Below the pieces are notes generated by a model, which did not search any database, had not been told where the DNA came from, and saw only the letters and a program-made list of their open reading frames with translations. The position numbers and the translations under genes are program-made. 64,000 bases of DNA from positions 496,001 through 560,000 of the forward strand of contig OX579642.1 of the NCBI GenBank assembly GCA_951230915.1, in the 5' to 3' direction. Numbering within the stretch: position 1 is the stretch's first letter; every line of letters starts with the position of its first letter. The stretch comes from Antitrichia curtipendula (taxonomy: Eukaryota; Streptophyta; Bryopsida; Hypnales; Leucodontaceae). Below, piece after piece: positions 49,468 to 61,841 of the stretch.

Positions 49468-50398
49468 TTCATCCATAAAGGACCATTGTCTCTTTGGGGG
49501 ACAAGTGAGATTTTGGACAAGTACCTATGGCTGAATTTTTGTCTTGATTTTTTGAATTTTTTTAAGATAGAAAAATTGATTAGCTCCATAGGAATATTAT
49601 TATTTTTTCAATCGGTGCCCAAGAACAAAAGTTATGCCCAAATAAGCTCAAAATAGGGGAGAGTGGGCAACAAAAAAAATTGCAAAAATTTGAATTTATA
49701 AAAAATTATTTAAAAATTAAAATCTCATAGATTATATTTTAGATTGTCTATTTGGTAAGCTTTGATTCATTTCTAGAAAGTTATTGACAATCTTGTTTTT
49801 TGAGCAATTAAAGCATCTTCTTGAAAAAAATAATTTGTAGGATTCATTTCTGAATGCATTTTTTGCAATTTTCAAAACTAAAAATTTCACATGGTTTAGT
49901 TTTCTTGCTAGAACAATCTCACCATTGGAATTAGTGCATTTAAATTCCATCTAAAAGATATTAATATTTTAGATTCTCCTTCTACCTCATACCTACTTCT
50001 AATTAACAATTTTTTGAAGAATGAAAATTAATTTCTTTTTAATTTCTTTTTTTCCCCTAGACTCTCAACTCAATTCTCCACTATAAAGACTTAAAGCTCA
50101 AAACTCTGTAGTGCAAAAAATTTAAGTTAAAAATGTTCAAAGTCAAAAAATCTAGTCCAACAATGTGCTGAAAACCTTCTTTTTTTTCCCCACTTTACGC
50201 GCAGATATCTTGCAATCTGTGCAGTCAAAAATTCTGAAATTTTTTCCACACATTCTCATACTAGTGAGGTGTAAGATCCTTCGGTTAGATGTGCAAAAGA
50301 AAAAAAAATTCAAAAAAATTTCACTCTTTGCTATAAAAAAAAATGGCAGTTTTTAGTGTTTTTTGGCAGAAAAAAGGCCTTGGTCCTCTAGGGGTTAA
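49468..50398 (+). mobile_element. TTAA-flanked element, subfamily A' (copy 3, 931 bp)
   Basis: The left end has drifted (TTCATCCATAAAGGACC). The right end is GGTCCTCTAGGGGTTAA. It shares its right-hand TTAA with the next element. Confidence 0.65.
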
Positions 50399-50985
50399 CC
50401 CCTAAAACCCCGCTTGTCTCCTCGGAGGACAGTTTGGGTCCGGGTAGGTTCCTATTGTCTCAATTTGAAGTGAAATTTTTTCAGATTTTTTGAGATTGTG
50501 TAGCTTTGCAAGAGCTTAATGGATATATAATTTTTGTTTCAATTGGATGCCGGATGAAAAAGTTATGGCACAATGAGCAAGAAATGGAGATTGGCGGGCA
50601 GCCCAAAAAAAATTACAAAAAGTCAAAATAAATTTTTTTTGAGCTTTTTTCCTAAAATATTATGTTTTTACCTATACGTGAAGCTTTGATTCATTCTATT
50701 GGGACTAGGGATGAGATAGTTGTAAACAATCTTATTTTTTCGGGCAATTTAAGCATCTTCTTGAAAAAAAACTTTTCTTTCAACTTTGAATGCTAATATC
50801 TTCCAATCCGTACGGTGAAATGTTGATGAAATTTTTACTACATGATCTCAGACAAGTTTAAGTACAAGATCCTACGGTTAAATTCCCAAAAAACCCAAAA
50901 GATTGGTTTCCTTGAGTGAATACAACAGAAGTGGTAATTTTGAGTGGTTTTTGGCAAAGAACACCCTCAGTTTTCAGTTCCCAAA
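50395..50985 (+). mobile_element. TTAA-flanked piggyBac-like MITE, subfamily A (copy 2)
   Basis: Starts TTAACCCCTAAAACCCCGC directly at the TTAA that ends the previous element, and is the inverse of copy 1. It contains GGATGCCGGATGAAAAAGTT, ACAAGATCCTACGGTTA and GAGTGGTTTTTGGCAAAG. The right end has decayed (ACACCCTCAGTTTTCAG), so the end coordinate is approximate. Confidence 0.7.
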
Positions 50986-51559
50986 AATCATGGATGCTGC
51001 TCTCAGCACATGACAAGTTGCGAAAGCACGGCCAAGCAATTCACTCAGTTTCAGTTATAAACAACAACGTTGAGATAGAACCTTTTAACATTTGAAAAAT
51101 TTGAAACTGGACTCCCCATTCCCATGGCAAGTGTTTGCCTTGGCTTCTGCCAAATGCCATTTTGCCATCCACAAAGTCAAAGAGGTGGTGAATCCCTAAA
51201 GTTAGCAGAGTTCAAATAACTGAACTTAAAAAGAGTCCATTTAAAATTACTTGGCTACAATCTGCGGCAACTGGAGTTCAGTTAGTGGCAATGGAATTCT
51301 TTTCTAAATTTGGGGAACCTTGGTTGGTGGGGAAAGGATCCATTCCAATTTGAGGATGTCCATGTTCATGTGGTGGTGTGGACTTTGAAGAACATGTGGG
51401 GTGCAAGGGGAGCCACCTGGCAGGCAACAATGACAAACCCTACTAATTAGTGTTACTTCAAACCAAAAAAAATTGTGGAAATTAGTAGAAGTTCATGATG
51501 TTTTTAAACTCTGAGAATACGAAAATAATTCAATGAAAGTGTGACATTGGTACACTACA
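50986..51559. other. Spacer of ordinary composition, nothing recognised
   Basis: Slightly GC-richer than its surroundings, with no long frame and no repeat seen elsewhere in the window. Confidence 0.4.
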
Positions 51560-51998
51560 TTAACCCCTAAAGCCCCAAGGATGTTTTTTTGCCAAAAAAC
51601 ACTCAAAACTACCACTTTTGTTGTATTCACTCAAGGAAACCAATTTTTATTTTTATTTTTTGGGAATTTAACCGTAGGATCTTGTACTTAACTTGTCTGA
51701 GATCATGTGGTAAAAATTTCATCAAATTTCACCGTACGGATTGGAAGATATTAGCATTCAAAGTTGAACCAAAAGTTTTTTTTCAAGAAGATGCTTAAAT
51801 TGCCCGAAAAGTAAGATTGTCCATAACTTTCTCATCCCTAGTCCAAATAGAATTAATCAAAGCTTCACGTATAGATAAAAACATGATATTTTGAGGAAAA
51901 AAATTCAAAAAAAAATTATTTTGATTTTTTGTAATTTTTTTTGGGCTACCCGGACCCAAATTGTTTCCCAAGGGGACAAGCCAGGCTTTAGGGGTTAA
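51560..51998 (-). mobile_element. TTAA-flanked piggyBac-like MITE, subfamily A (copy 3, internally deleted, 439 bp)
   Basis: Perfect outer ends TTAACCCCTAAAGCCCC and GGCTTTAGGGGTTAA. Compared with copy 1 it lacks about 145 bases. The break joins CTACCCG directly to GACCCAAATTG, whereas copy 1 has CTGCCCG and CTACCCG at the two sides of the missing part. Confidence 0.8.
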
Positions 51999-52188
51999 GA
52001 CATGGAATTTAGTCTTAGGATGGTTAAAGTGTTATTATCCTATCATGTAACTCATTCTAATTCTCATTTAGTTAACAATCAGTGTTCATATTGGTAACGG
52101 AATCAATAGAGGATGAACTATGTCAATCCTAATTTTTATTTTAGTTTTGGATGGAAATTCAGTTGGTAGTTAGTGTTCATGTTGACAT

Positions 52189-53072
52189 TCAACCCCTAAA
52201 GTTCCATGACTATATTTTCACCGAAAACGTTTGAAAACTGCCATTTTCAATAGAAGTATCAAATTTTTGAAAAAAAACTTTTTTTTGACACATCCAACCG
52301 TAGGATCTTGTATTATGTGGTATCAAAAACATGTGGCAAAAATTTTAGACATTTCCACTGCGTGGATTGCAAGATATAAGCATTCAAATTAACTAAAATC
52401 ATTTTTTCTGCCCTGCGAAAAGAAGGGCAGCTGCACTTCACAAGCTCACTTCACAAAATGGTGGTGCCTCTTTGGATTATTTTTCCTAGACAAGTTAGCC
52501 ACATGCTTGAAAATTTTCAAATCAATTCGAATTGGACAACATATAGGAAAGAAATAGTAAGTAAGTAATAGTAGATAATGATTCAAAATACTAAATTATT
52601 AAGAATTTAAATATGAAATTGAAAAATGTCAATCCCAATGGTCGAAATGTTATAAAATAAAATACCTTCATCCTACAATGTTATCTTTGTCCAAAAATAT
52701 TGAAAATTAGGTAAGATAAAAGATTTCAAAGTTTATTTTAGAATAGGGAATGCATAACTACCTGCAAACAAAAAATTCTCGTAACTTTTAATTCATTGGT
52801 CAAAATGGAATGATTCAAAGCTTTCCACATATTTTAAATGTGATTTTTTCTAATCTGCCAAAACTGCCCAGTTACAAAAAAAAAGCAACATATTAGGCTA
52901 TAACTTTTGACTCCTATTTCCAAATGTCATGAAATTTAGTGCATATGTAAGATACTCCTCGTCCCCACCTTCTATTAAAATTTCAGCCTAAAATATGGAA
53001 ATCTCTAGTCACACGCACCTACCCAAATTATCTATACAGCCAAAAAATGCAGCTTGGTCCTTTAGGGGTTAA
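52189..53072 (-). mobile_element. TTAA-flanked piggyBac-like element, subfamily B (copy 4, inverted, 884 bp)
   Basis: Ends TCAACCCCTAAAGTTCC (TTAA mutated to TCAA) and TTGGTCCTTTAGGGGTTAA. The whole interior is the reverse complement of copy 1, including AACCGTAGGATCTTGTA and CATAACTTTTGACTC-like modules. Confidence 0.75.
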
Positions 53073-53177
53073 TGTTGGTAACATTAACATCATTGTTATC
53101 ATTTAGTGTTAGAGTTTGTAATTAGTATTGCAAACACTAGATTTCATTGTTGGTGTAGTGTGACACCCACTATTAGG

Positions 53178-53495
53178 TTAACCCCTACATTTCATGTTTA
53201 GAGACCCAAAACTACCTCTAAATACTTATACCCAAAGCAAGGCTAAATCTTCATTTATATTTATTTTTTAATAGATACAACCGTAACATCCTATACCTAA
53301 CTTATTCAAGTATATCCTCCTAAAATTTTAGAATGAATATACTCACCATTTGCAAGCTCAATGTCCTTAAACTTCAAAATGAAGACTTTTCTAGCCCTTT
53401 CTAAAGGTGAAGTATCATTTGTTAGCATTTTAAGGAAAAAAATCATATCTTTTGTAACTTGTGCATGTTAGACAATAGGTTTGAAAATGAGTTGA

Positions 53496-53562
<67 letters not shown>

Positions 53563-53846
53563 AGCCAGAATAAATTTCATATTCACCTTTAAAAAAATAA
53601 TGAAGTATACGGTGGTACTGAATGAAAGGAAAAAATAAAATGCTAATAAATTTTTGTAAGAAATTGATCATTTTCAATCCCAGTGGTGAGAATATTCTTG
53701 TAAGCAATTTGTATCCATTATTTTTTTTTTCTATGAAAAATTTCAAAATTGAGTTCAAAAAATGACTTCATATGTATTTTCTACCTTCACTATCTACAAA
53801 ATAAAATTTATAATTTTCACCTCATTATTTAAAATTAAAGGGTTAA
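53178..53846 (-). mobile_element. Decayed TTAA-flanked element (A'-like) with a (TA)n microsatellite
   Basis: Left end TTAACCCCTACATTTC; a possible right end is TTAAAGGGTTAA. The interior keeps AACCGTAACATCCTATACCT and ACTTATTCAAG blocks of the family. A pure (TA)n tract of about 30 units occupies 53499-53559. Confidence 0.5.
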
Positions 53847-54716
53847 AATATTTTTGAGACGGCTTCCATTGCCTTGAGGTCTAAAATTGACCTTAGCTAC
53901 ATTCACAATGTAGAGTTTTACCAGTTTCACACTAGCACAAAACTTTCTACTTGTACTTGTAGGTAGGTACAAAACATCATTAACAAAAAAAACATCACAA
54001 CTAGATTCTTGCTTAGGGTAAAGACATTAATTTTGAGGATGTACAAGGTGTAAACATTAAATTTTTGTGTCTTTTTATAGTACATCTATCATTAGCAACA
54101 AAAAAATCATTGGCTTATATTTACTTTTCTAAATAATGCATCATGAATTGTGTTAGAATCTCTTTTCATTTTTTAATTTGACCCGATAGAAACAAACTTT
54201 GACATTTAATAGTAATATTGCTTAGTTGCAATTTGTGGTGATTAAAAATGTGCATATCATTGTATGTGTTCATCATGGTTATGTGTTTTCTCATTGACAT
54301 TTATAATGGTTGAAAATTGTTTTTCTATTTTCACCATTTGCTTTCTTCTCCTCTAGTGGTGGTGTAGATTGAGTGCATGGGACTTGAGGTTCTTTGCAAT
54401 GTTATTGTGTTGTTGTTGTTTCGAATTTGTTTCAACCTTTATAGCAGGTTCTAAGAACAATAAGATTGTTTATTAGTGATGCCATTAATTTTTAAAGAGT
54501 AAAGAATTTTTCAGTTGAAGAGGATTGCAAACAAACCACATTTTCTTTTTATCTACAATAGAGTGGATTTGTTTCTTTTTTTCATTTTAAACATGTAGAT
54601 TTTAAATACCAAAAATTAATACCATACACCAATAAAATATTAAAGCATTCTAATTGAAAATTCTGAGAAGGGACCTTGTATCATATGCAATATCTTGTTT
54701 CACCCCCAACAACTTG
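53847..54716. other. AT-rich spacer, nothing recognised
   Basis: No repeat ends or genes supported. Confidence 0.45.
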
Positions 54717-54796
54717 ACTCCAGTCAGGGAGGATTGACCCCTATATAGCCCCATTAAAGGGTAAATGTAAAACTTGCCCCCTATTTCTTGTTGCTT

Positions 54797-55215
54797 AGAA
54801 TTTGTATATCTTCACAACCCCAAGCTAATTGGGGCCTCTGACTTCAAATAAATCAAATTCAAAACTTGAAAATTTCATCATATGCGACAAATAAAAAATT
54901 CCAATGTTTTCTACAAGGATAAAACACTAGGCAATACAGGGATCAATCCTCTCTGGTCGTTGACTCCTGCCTGGAACTTGACTATAAGTGATGTTTCCAA
55001 GATGCCATAACAATGGAACATACTCAAAATGTAGTTGTAGTAAAGTTAGCAAGACGCTAAAACTGTCCTAAGAAGTGGGCCTTGCAGGGTGAATTTACCC
55101 TTAAGAAAATACAATTTTTTTTAATTTGTCACACATGATCAAATTTGAAAATTTTGAATTCATATGTGCAATCAGAGACCCCAAATGAGCTAGGTGGGAT
55201 GAAGATCATAGAATT
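54797..55215. repeat. Inverted repeat, arms about 100 bases
   Basis: The arm at 54797-54903 pairs with 55121-55215 across a spacer of about 217 bases, with roughly 70-75 percent identity by eye. Key blocks are GGGGCCTCTGAC against ATCAGAGACCCC and GCGACAAATAAAAAA against TTAATTTGTCACAC. A second short inverted pair (GGAGGATTGACCCCT near 54728; AGGGATCAATCCTCT near 54938) lies outside and inside it. It may be a foldback element. Confidence 0.5.
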
Positions 55216-55752
55216 AACATGGAGCAAAACGGTAAACCTTTTTTTATAATTATCCCGCAAAACACAAAATGCACTTGGCAAGACCCACTTCATAGGATGA
55301 GTTTAGCATCCTGTGTAAAATTAGGGCATCCTCAATTTTGGACCGATTTCATGGCACTGCAACAATACATGCAAAGCCTCTTCACGCAAACGTTTTCTTA
55401 ACGTGGCAAACCCCGGGTGTTGCTCCTTGACCAATGGATGATACTTCAAACCCCATTTCAACTAACATGGGCTCGTTAGAGTCGTTTTGTTGATTTCTAG
55501 TGCGAGATCAACAAGAAAGAACGAAGCAGTTGTTGCCATGGGACCAATTGTGGCCATGCTATCATTGATTGGTTGTATTCATAGCTTCTTTCGCAAGCGC
55601 AACAAATACGCTAAATTTGACATGCAGAGCTCGTGAAGATGGACGGTGTGTTAACGGATGCACTAGGGCTAAGTTTACATAACCAATGGCCTACATAGAG
55701 TAACTACACTTTATTTCTACTACTTTCTATAACTGATCATTATAGATTTTGT
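55216..55752. other. Spacer, nothing recognised
   Basis: A 60-codon plus-strand frame at 55219-55401 is not recognisable. Confidence 0.4.
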
Positions 55753-55982
55753 GCCTAAAATATTTTCCCTGTACTCATGAGAGTCTATGGTCGATTTCCA
55801 AAACACATATTTTTTAGCACTTTGAAAATTAGTAGTTTATTCATATGGTGTTCAAAAAATGCATTTTAAGAGAATCTAAAATCTCTTTTTGACTACCAAC
55901 AAGACCCCACAAAAAGTTTTTTCAATGTAATAATGAGAACCATGTTCAATTGCTTGTTTGTGTGATTTTAGGTGTGGTTATC
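55753..55982 (+). repeat. Interspersed repeat H, copy 1
   Basis: Aligns with 59745-59971 over about 225 bases at roughly 80 percent (GCACTTTGAAAATT-GTAGTTTATTCATA, TTTTTGACTACCAACAAGAC). A weaker third fragment lies at 61070-61135. After this copy a frame reads YLTADLLNKLPGQTKNAIKT before a stop at about 56070; its origin is unknown. Confidence 0.65.
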
Positions 55983-56410
55983 TTACCTTACGGCGGATTT
56001 GCTGAACAAATTGCCAGGTCAGACTAAGAATGCTATTAAAACAATTGATGGACATATCTTAAGTTAGTGGCCCCCAAATTCAGAAGAAAACCATCCCAAT
56101 CATAAGCTCAAGGGAAACATTCAATTCAAATGCTATTGAATGAACCTCTCCACCAAGATCATGCAGTGCTTTATTCCATCCTCCACCAAATGTAGCGGTG
56201 ACTTAAATCCACCTCTACTTTTAAAGTTAGTCAACCCTATTCTATCCGCTACTAAGTTAAGTTTCATGTCCAGTATAGAGGAACCTCTAAGCTCTTACCT
56301 ACCGACTGGAGTCATTTACTAAAGACCCAAAGAACTGCCCCCATAATTGGTGGCCAACAATTGTAATTAGAAATGTTGTGAAAATTTGAACCACAGACAA
56401 TTTATCCTCT
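55983..56410. other. Spacer, nothing recognised
   Basis: A 60-codon frame at 56140-56322 is not recognisable. Confidence 0.35.
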
Positions 56411-56945
56411 AAGAGCATCCTGGGTCGAATGGGTATTATATTGGCCCTCCAAATATATTTCTAACTTACGAATGGTGTATAATTTAGAACTTGAAATTCG
56501 TATTGTTGGAAGTGCATCCCAAAGTACTTTGAACACACATAAATAAAAATAAAAATTTAGACAATGAACAACCACTTCAAAAGCAAGGTTAAAATAATAA
56601 ATTATAGTGGTCTTGGCAAATCACAATTACCAAAGTAAAATTTGCCCATTGACACTCCAAATGTGGACACTCCATTGATACTCCAAATGTTCTTAGAGCG
56701 TCTTTGGTCCAACTAGTATATTGGCCTTCCAAATGTATTTCTAGCTTTGAAATGGTATATGATTAGAACTTGAAATTTATATCATTTGAAGTGCATCCCA
56801 AAGTACTTTGAGTACATCAAAGAAAATTCAAATTTAGGCATTGACAATGAAACTAATTTGCCTCAAAAGCTAAATTAAAGACAAAAATTATGGAGCTCCT
56901 TGGCAAATCACAATTACCAAAGCAAAAATTTGCCAATGGCTCTAA
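56411..56945 (+). repeat. Tandem duplication, two units of about 280 bases
   Basis: Unit 1 starts AGAGCATCCTGGGTC near 56412, unit 2 AGAGCGTCTTTGGTC near 56696. Both continue TTGGCC.TCCAAAT, AAGTGCATCCCAAAGTACTT, then CTTGGCAAATCACAATTACC in the same order and spacing, about 80 percent alike. Confidence 0.75.
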
Positions 56946-59744
56946 GTGTTTGTGGGAAGAAAGGAGATGTGAATTTTGAGCTTTTTTGACAAAATAAATT
57001 AAGTTATCCACAAAATGTAGGTATCAAATCTTAATGTAAGAAGTTTTTAATTCTTCCTAGCCTACATGAATTCATTATGAACCTTGTACAATAATCATGA
57101 AGCACCAAATGACCACACTAGTTGCATTGTTGAAGAATAGACAAAAAGTGTTTTTTCAACATACTTGGATGTACTTCATCCACTTCTTATGACTCCGACA
57201 ATAAGCTCTTGAAAACATTTATAATTCATACAGCGAATGTCATCTTTCTTAGGGGTTACATAAATATCTTACATATATAAAAGCTTCTAAAGACCAACAT
57301 CTATAGTCTTTAAAATTAGAGAGTGAAAAAAATTGAATGGTTGTTCAATACCAATTTAATTAGTTTTGAGTGATAATTGAATATGATATATTTCCTCTAT
57401 TTAAAAAAAAAGATGCAACAACTACTACTATTGAACCCTAAAGATTATTTATGAATTTTAATGATGGTCAATGTCCTTGATTCCGTCTTAAATGTTTAAA
57501 CGATCAACATCTTATTGAGCTTCACCCATATCTTGTGAATTGGTTCTACAAACAAATAATTTGACAACGTGTAGATGCAATCAAAGATTTTGGCTTAAGA
57601 GATTGTAGCATGTTTAGATGGAAGTTGAGTAGCTATCCAATGGGGTCTGACGTTAATGTCCTTTGACTCGTCGGGTTTTGATTTTTTTGTTTTTCTTCAA
57701 GTCAACATAATTATCCTAGAAGTCATAAAGTTTATAATTTTTCGGTCCTTAGTTTGCTTTTAATTATGGATTGAAGTTTAGGTCCACCCTTGCAGATAAA
57801 GGGATCAAATTTAAATTAATACTTCAAAAGGTGCACATGCCAAGGAATGTTGAAGTGGTATTGGCTTAAGAAACGAAGCATTGATAATTTCTCAAGCAAT
57901 TTCGAAAACATGGTCAAAATTAAGTCAAAGGAGTAACCAACTGTGAAATACATTTCTTTTGTAAACAACAATACTTTTTAAGTCAATATATTTCCAACTT
58001 CATATAATACATTTGCATATTGTACTTAATAATCAAAGTCAACATTTCATACTGAGTTATTAATTAAAGGTGTGAAAAGTGATTTAGCAAATGCCTAAAC
58101 CTATAAATATTCTGCAAAATTTCCTTACAAAATAACAATTCCAAAAACTTTTAGATGCATTGTTTTAGAATTATTTATTGCCAACCAGGACACTTAGGTC
58201 CGGCACAAAAATATGTATGTTAACACGTTGAGATCTTTTCAATCACGATAAAATGCTTGTTGAATGCTTCTCTCAATGAAATGATCCAAATACCAAAATC
58301 ATTCTGGCAACTAAATTTAGAAAAAATTATACCTGCAAAAATTAAAATGCATGCTGTTAATTTTGACATTTTAGCACATTTAGCAAGGCTTTTAGCAACT
58401 TGATTATATTCAGATTTTGGGATTAATATTTGAAAATCTGAATTTTCAAAATATAAGTACATTACAGTGTAAAATTTATTGTATAAAAAAATATTTCATC
58501 TCATGTCACTCTAAATTTTTTTTAAATGGTCATTGATCCTCAACTTGAACTTCATTTTTAGAATTTTTCAAAATTTTAAAGTAGTGTAGAATAACACTTC
58601 AAAAGTTTCATTACATTAAGTTTTTTTGAAAGCCAAAAAAACATTGTGAATGCCAAAATCAAGGTTTGTGAGGATAAAGGTTCAAAACACCAAAATACAT
58701 TGTAGATCAATTTTTTGATAAGGTACTATGAATAAAATCAAAACAGCTAAAATGAATTGAACTAAACTCAATGATGTGGATATAACATTAAAAAGGTTGT
58801 AGACATACAAAATTATAGAAATAATTTGCTCTTCGATAAATAAATAAAATTGTTTGATACTCGAGATGACACTTTTTGTCTATGACCTTCATAAACAGGG
58901 GTCATTATAGAAAGAAGCCACTCTATTACCAAGGTAGTCAACCTCAATTTTTTGAATTTTTAAACAGGTAGATTCATTTTTTGTTTCAATAGTTTATTAG
59001 AAGTCCTTCAACACTTTCAGTCTTTGATGTTTTTATTGGGTTTTACCTAGGAAAGACATTGAAGACTAAAAGTGTTTGATTATTGACTTTCAATGAAGTT
59101 GTAGAAACAAATAATGAACCTATTCATTCAAGAATTGGATTACTTTTAGCTCAATATCTCAGCCATAGGCTCCGTTCTTTGAATGTCAAGTCATTAATTT
59201 CTTCAAAAATCCCATCATGTACAATAGGATCCAACAACTAAACAATCCTTATTCTACCATTTCTAAGATTATAGCATGATGTAAAGAATAATTGACATTT
59301 TGATCATGCGTAATTTACATTGCATTTTTATGCAATCTCATATATTAAAACTCTAAACCCCAATTTTGCTTAAGTTCCATTGTTTCATATGAAAAATTCT
59401 TTAAAAATCATCAATGATGAATTTTCAAATTTTGAATTGAGCAAGTGTATAGAAAACATTTGTATGCACATTTTTTGTATTAGAAAAGATGTCATTAAGT
59501 ATCAAAAATTTAATCTATTAAGAGTTCAATATTGGGGGGGGGGGGGGGGGGGAGGAGGGGAATACATTTCAAACTTTTGTAATTAGACTTTTGTAATTTA
59601 ATCTATATTGTAAGTAGGTTTATTGTTATTTTGAAGCCCTTTCAACCCCCATTTGTATACTAAACCAATCTTAGTACACTATCAACTATTGGATGAGAGT
59701 GCAAGTTTTTTCAACTAAGGTAACTATTTTTGACCAAAGTCTCA
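56946..59744. other. AT-rich spacer, one run of 19 G
   Basis: 2.8 kb without a gene. Part of 57970-58160 resembles the interior of the element at 6930-7060. A G19 tract followed by AGGAGGGG sits at 59534-59560. Confidence 0.45.
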
Positions 59745-59971
59745 CCTAAAATGTACTCGTACTATTTGTGAGAGTCTATGATCGCTTCTAGAAACACCTG
59801 TTTTCAGCACTTTGAAAATTTGTAGTTTATTCATACAATGTCCAAAAAATACATTCTAAAAGAATCTAAAATCCTCTTTTTGACTACCAACAAGACTCCA
59901 CAAAAAAAATTCAATATGACAAATGGGAACCATGCTAAATTCCTTATTTGTGTGATCTTAAGTGTGGTTCT
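59745..59971 (+). repeat. Interspersed repeat H, copy 2
   Basis: See copy 1 at 55753-55982. It is the left part of the longest open frame outside the two genes (59838-60368, 176 codons), which therefore is repeat-derived at its start. Confidence 0.65.
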
Positions 59972-60450
59972 CATTACATGCATCGTAAACTTCAGTTCAT
60001 TTTCTTTTTTGTTTTCAAAGAGTCTTTGGTTCCTTCTTTGGTCATCCTCCCTTGAAAATAAGGCCATCATCTCATCAAAACTGGTTTGGAAGTCGAGAAG
60101 ACCAACTGGAGGGATTCTAATCGAGGGAGGGTTACACTTAATTAAACTGACAAGAATGCCCCATAGGGGCTGGTTATGGAAGAGGGGGTACACTACGGAC
60201 CATAATCAAACTAATGACACCCTGCGAGTAAGCTTACAACCAGATTTGAAAATTGAATCAGGGACATTAATAAACAAGAGAAGGGGTAATTACAAACTTG
60301 GAACAGCCGTCACAGTTTGTGAGCAAGTAGTAATGGATGCGGTGGAGAACCCAAGCACGGAAATATAATGCCGGGAAGTTCTTGTAAGGTTAGCCGTCGG
60401 CGGGGAGTCGGCTATAATGGCAAAGAGTGAGATAGCGAGATAATGAGAAC
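59972..60450. other. GC-richer block next to repeat H, unidentified
   Basis: Composition is more balanced than its surroundings. Both strands are open over long stretches (plus to 60368; minus 60193-59831, containing PPVGLLDFQTSFDEMMALF). Neither resembles a family I know. It may be the body of an element of which repeat H is an end. Confidence 0.3.
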
Positions 60451-61256
60451 AAGGGAGGACTTATTATTAACGTAAGTTACAAGGTCCAGAAAAACATTTG
60501 GGGATGCGTAAAATGACAAATTGAGTAAGTATCCCACTTTGGGTTTAGGGTGACCTTCAATCTCACATGCTCTCCCACCGCACCATGTTGTACAAGCTGA
60601 TCCCCACACTAAATAGTGAAATTAGGTTGTTCCTCACTAAATTATCAACATTTTATACTAGGTAAATATTTGTGGTTACTATAGATTCAAAAAATAAGTA
60701 ATTTTCATCACCCCATAACTATGAGTATGGCATGAGTTGGTGCACTGGTTAGGGGTCAATGTAGAGAGTTTTATGTGCCTTAGCATGGATAAGCGGTGAA
60801 TCATGAGGTGACTTTTAGGATAGAGCAACCTAATTTCACTTTTTGTGTATCGATGCTCGAGTATTATTGTAGCTATCAATAAGGTAAATAAACCTAGTTG
60901 TAACATGTTTTAGAGACCTATTTCGTCACCATTCTTTCCTAAAATATAAGCCCTTAAAAAACATGTTAGCCTAAGGTCAATCATGGACAAACCTATTTTA
61001 ATTGAACATATTGTAAATTCCTAATTTATTCATCTGTTGTTAAAAAATACATAAAAATATAATCTTAAATCTTCAATTGATTCCCAACAAGATCACTCCA
61101 AAAATTGATGGTAATGTGAACTATGCTCTAATGCACATCTGGAAGATTGCAGGTGCAATTACTTTATGTGAAGCAAAATACATGTAAGCTGAGTAGTTAA
61201 TACTCTCAAGGTATGTACCATATGTTAGTGGCAAGATCAATGGAAAATTATTAATT
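60451..61256. other. Spacer, nothing certain
   Basis: Contains a weak third fragment of repeat H at about 61070-61135; otherwise no feature. Confidence 0.35.
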
Positions 61257-61841
61257 TTAACCCCTAAAGTCCCAAGGCGTTATTTTTTTGTCAAAAACCA
61301 CTCAAACCTATCACTTTCTAACATTCACCTATACAAATTTTAAAAATTAAAATTTTAGAATCTAACCCTAGGATCTTGTTCTACACTTGTCTTAGATTAT
61401 GTGGTAAAATTTTTGTGGTTTTTGACAATATAGATTGAAAGATATTAGCATTCAAAGTGAAAGAATTGTTTTTTTCAAGAAGTTGTTCTAGTTGCCCGCA
61501 AAATAAGAAGCTCCATAACTTTTACATCACCAATCCAAATAGAATGAATCAAAGCTCTTCATTCAGACAAAAATATAACCTACAAGAAAAAAATATATCA
61601 AAATTTTTATTTCATTTTTTTTGGATTTTTTTTGCTGCCTGGTCTCCCCCATTTTGAGGTTATTGTGGCATAACTTTTGCTTCCGAGCACCGATTGAAAT
61701 AAAAATTATACTCCCAGAGAGCTAATAAGTTTTTCTATCATTTGAGAAAGTTTAAAAAAAATTCAGTAAAAATTGAGATCATAGGAGCCTGCCCAAAATC
61801 CATTTTGTCCCCCATAGGAACAATGGGACTTTAGGGATTAA
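61257..61841 (-). mobile_element. TTAA-flanked piggyBac-like MITE, subfamily A (copy 4, 585 bp)
   Basis: Ends TTAACCCCTAAAGTCCC and GGGACTTTAGGGATTAA. The interior is colinear with 32833-33420, at almost the same length. Confidence 0.75.

Noticed and set aside
60380..60420. GC-rich hairpin TAGCCG...CGGCTA as a terminator or RNA
   Set aside because: Only a six-base stem, with no context supporting an RNA gene.
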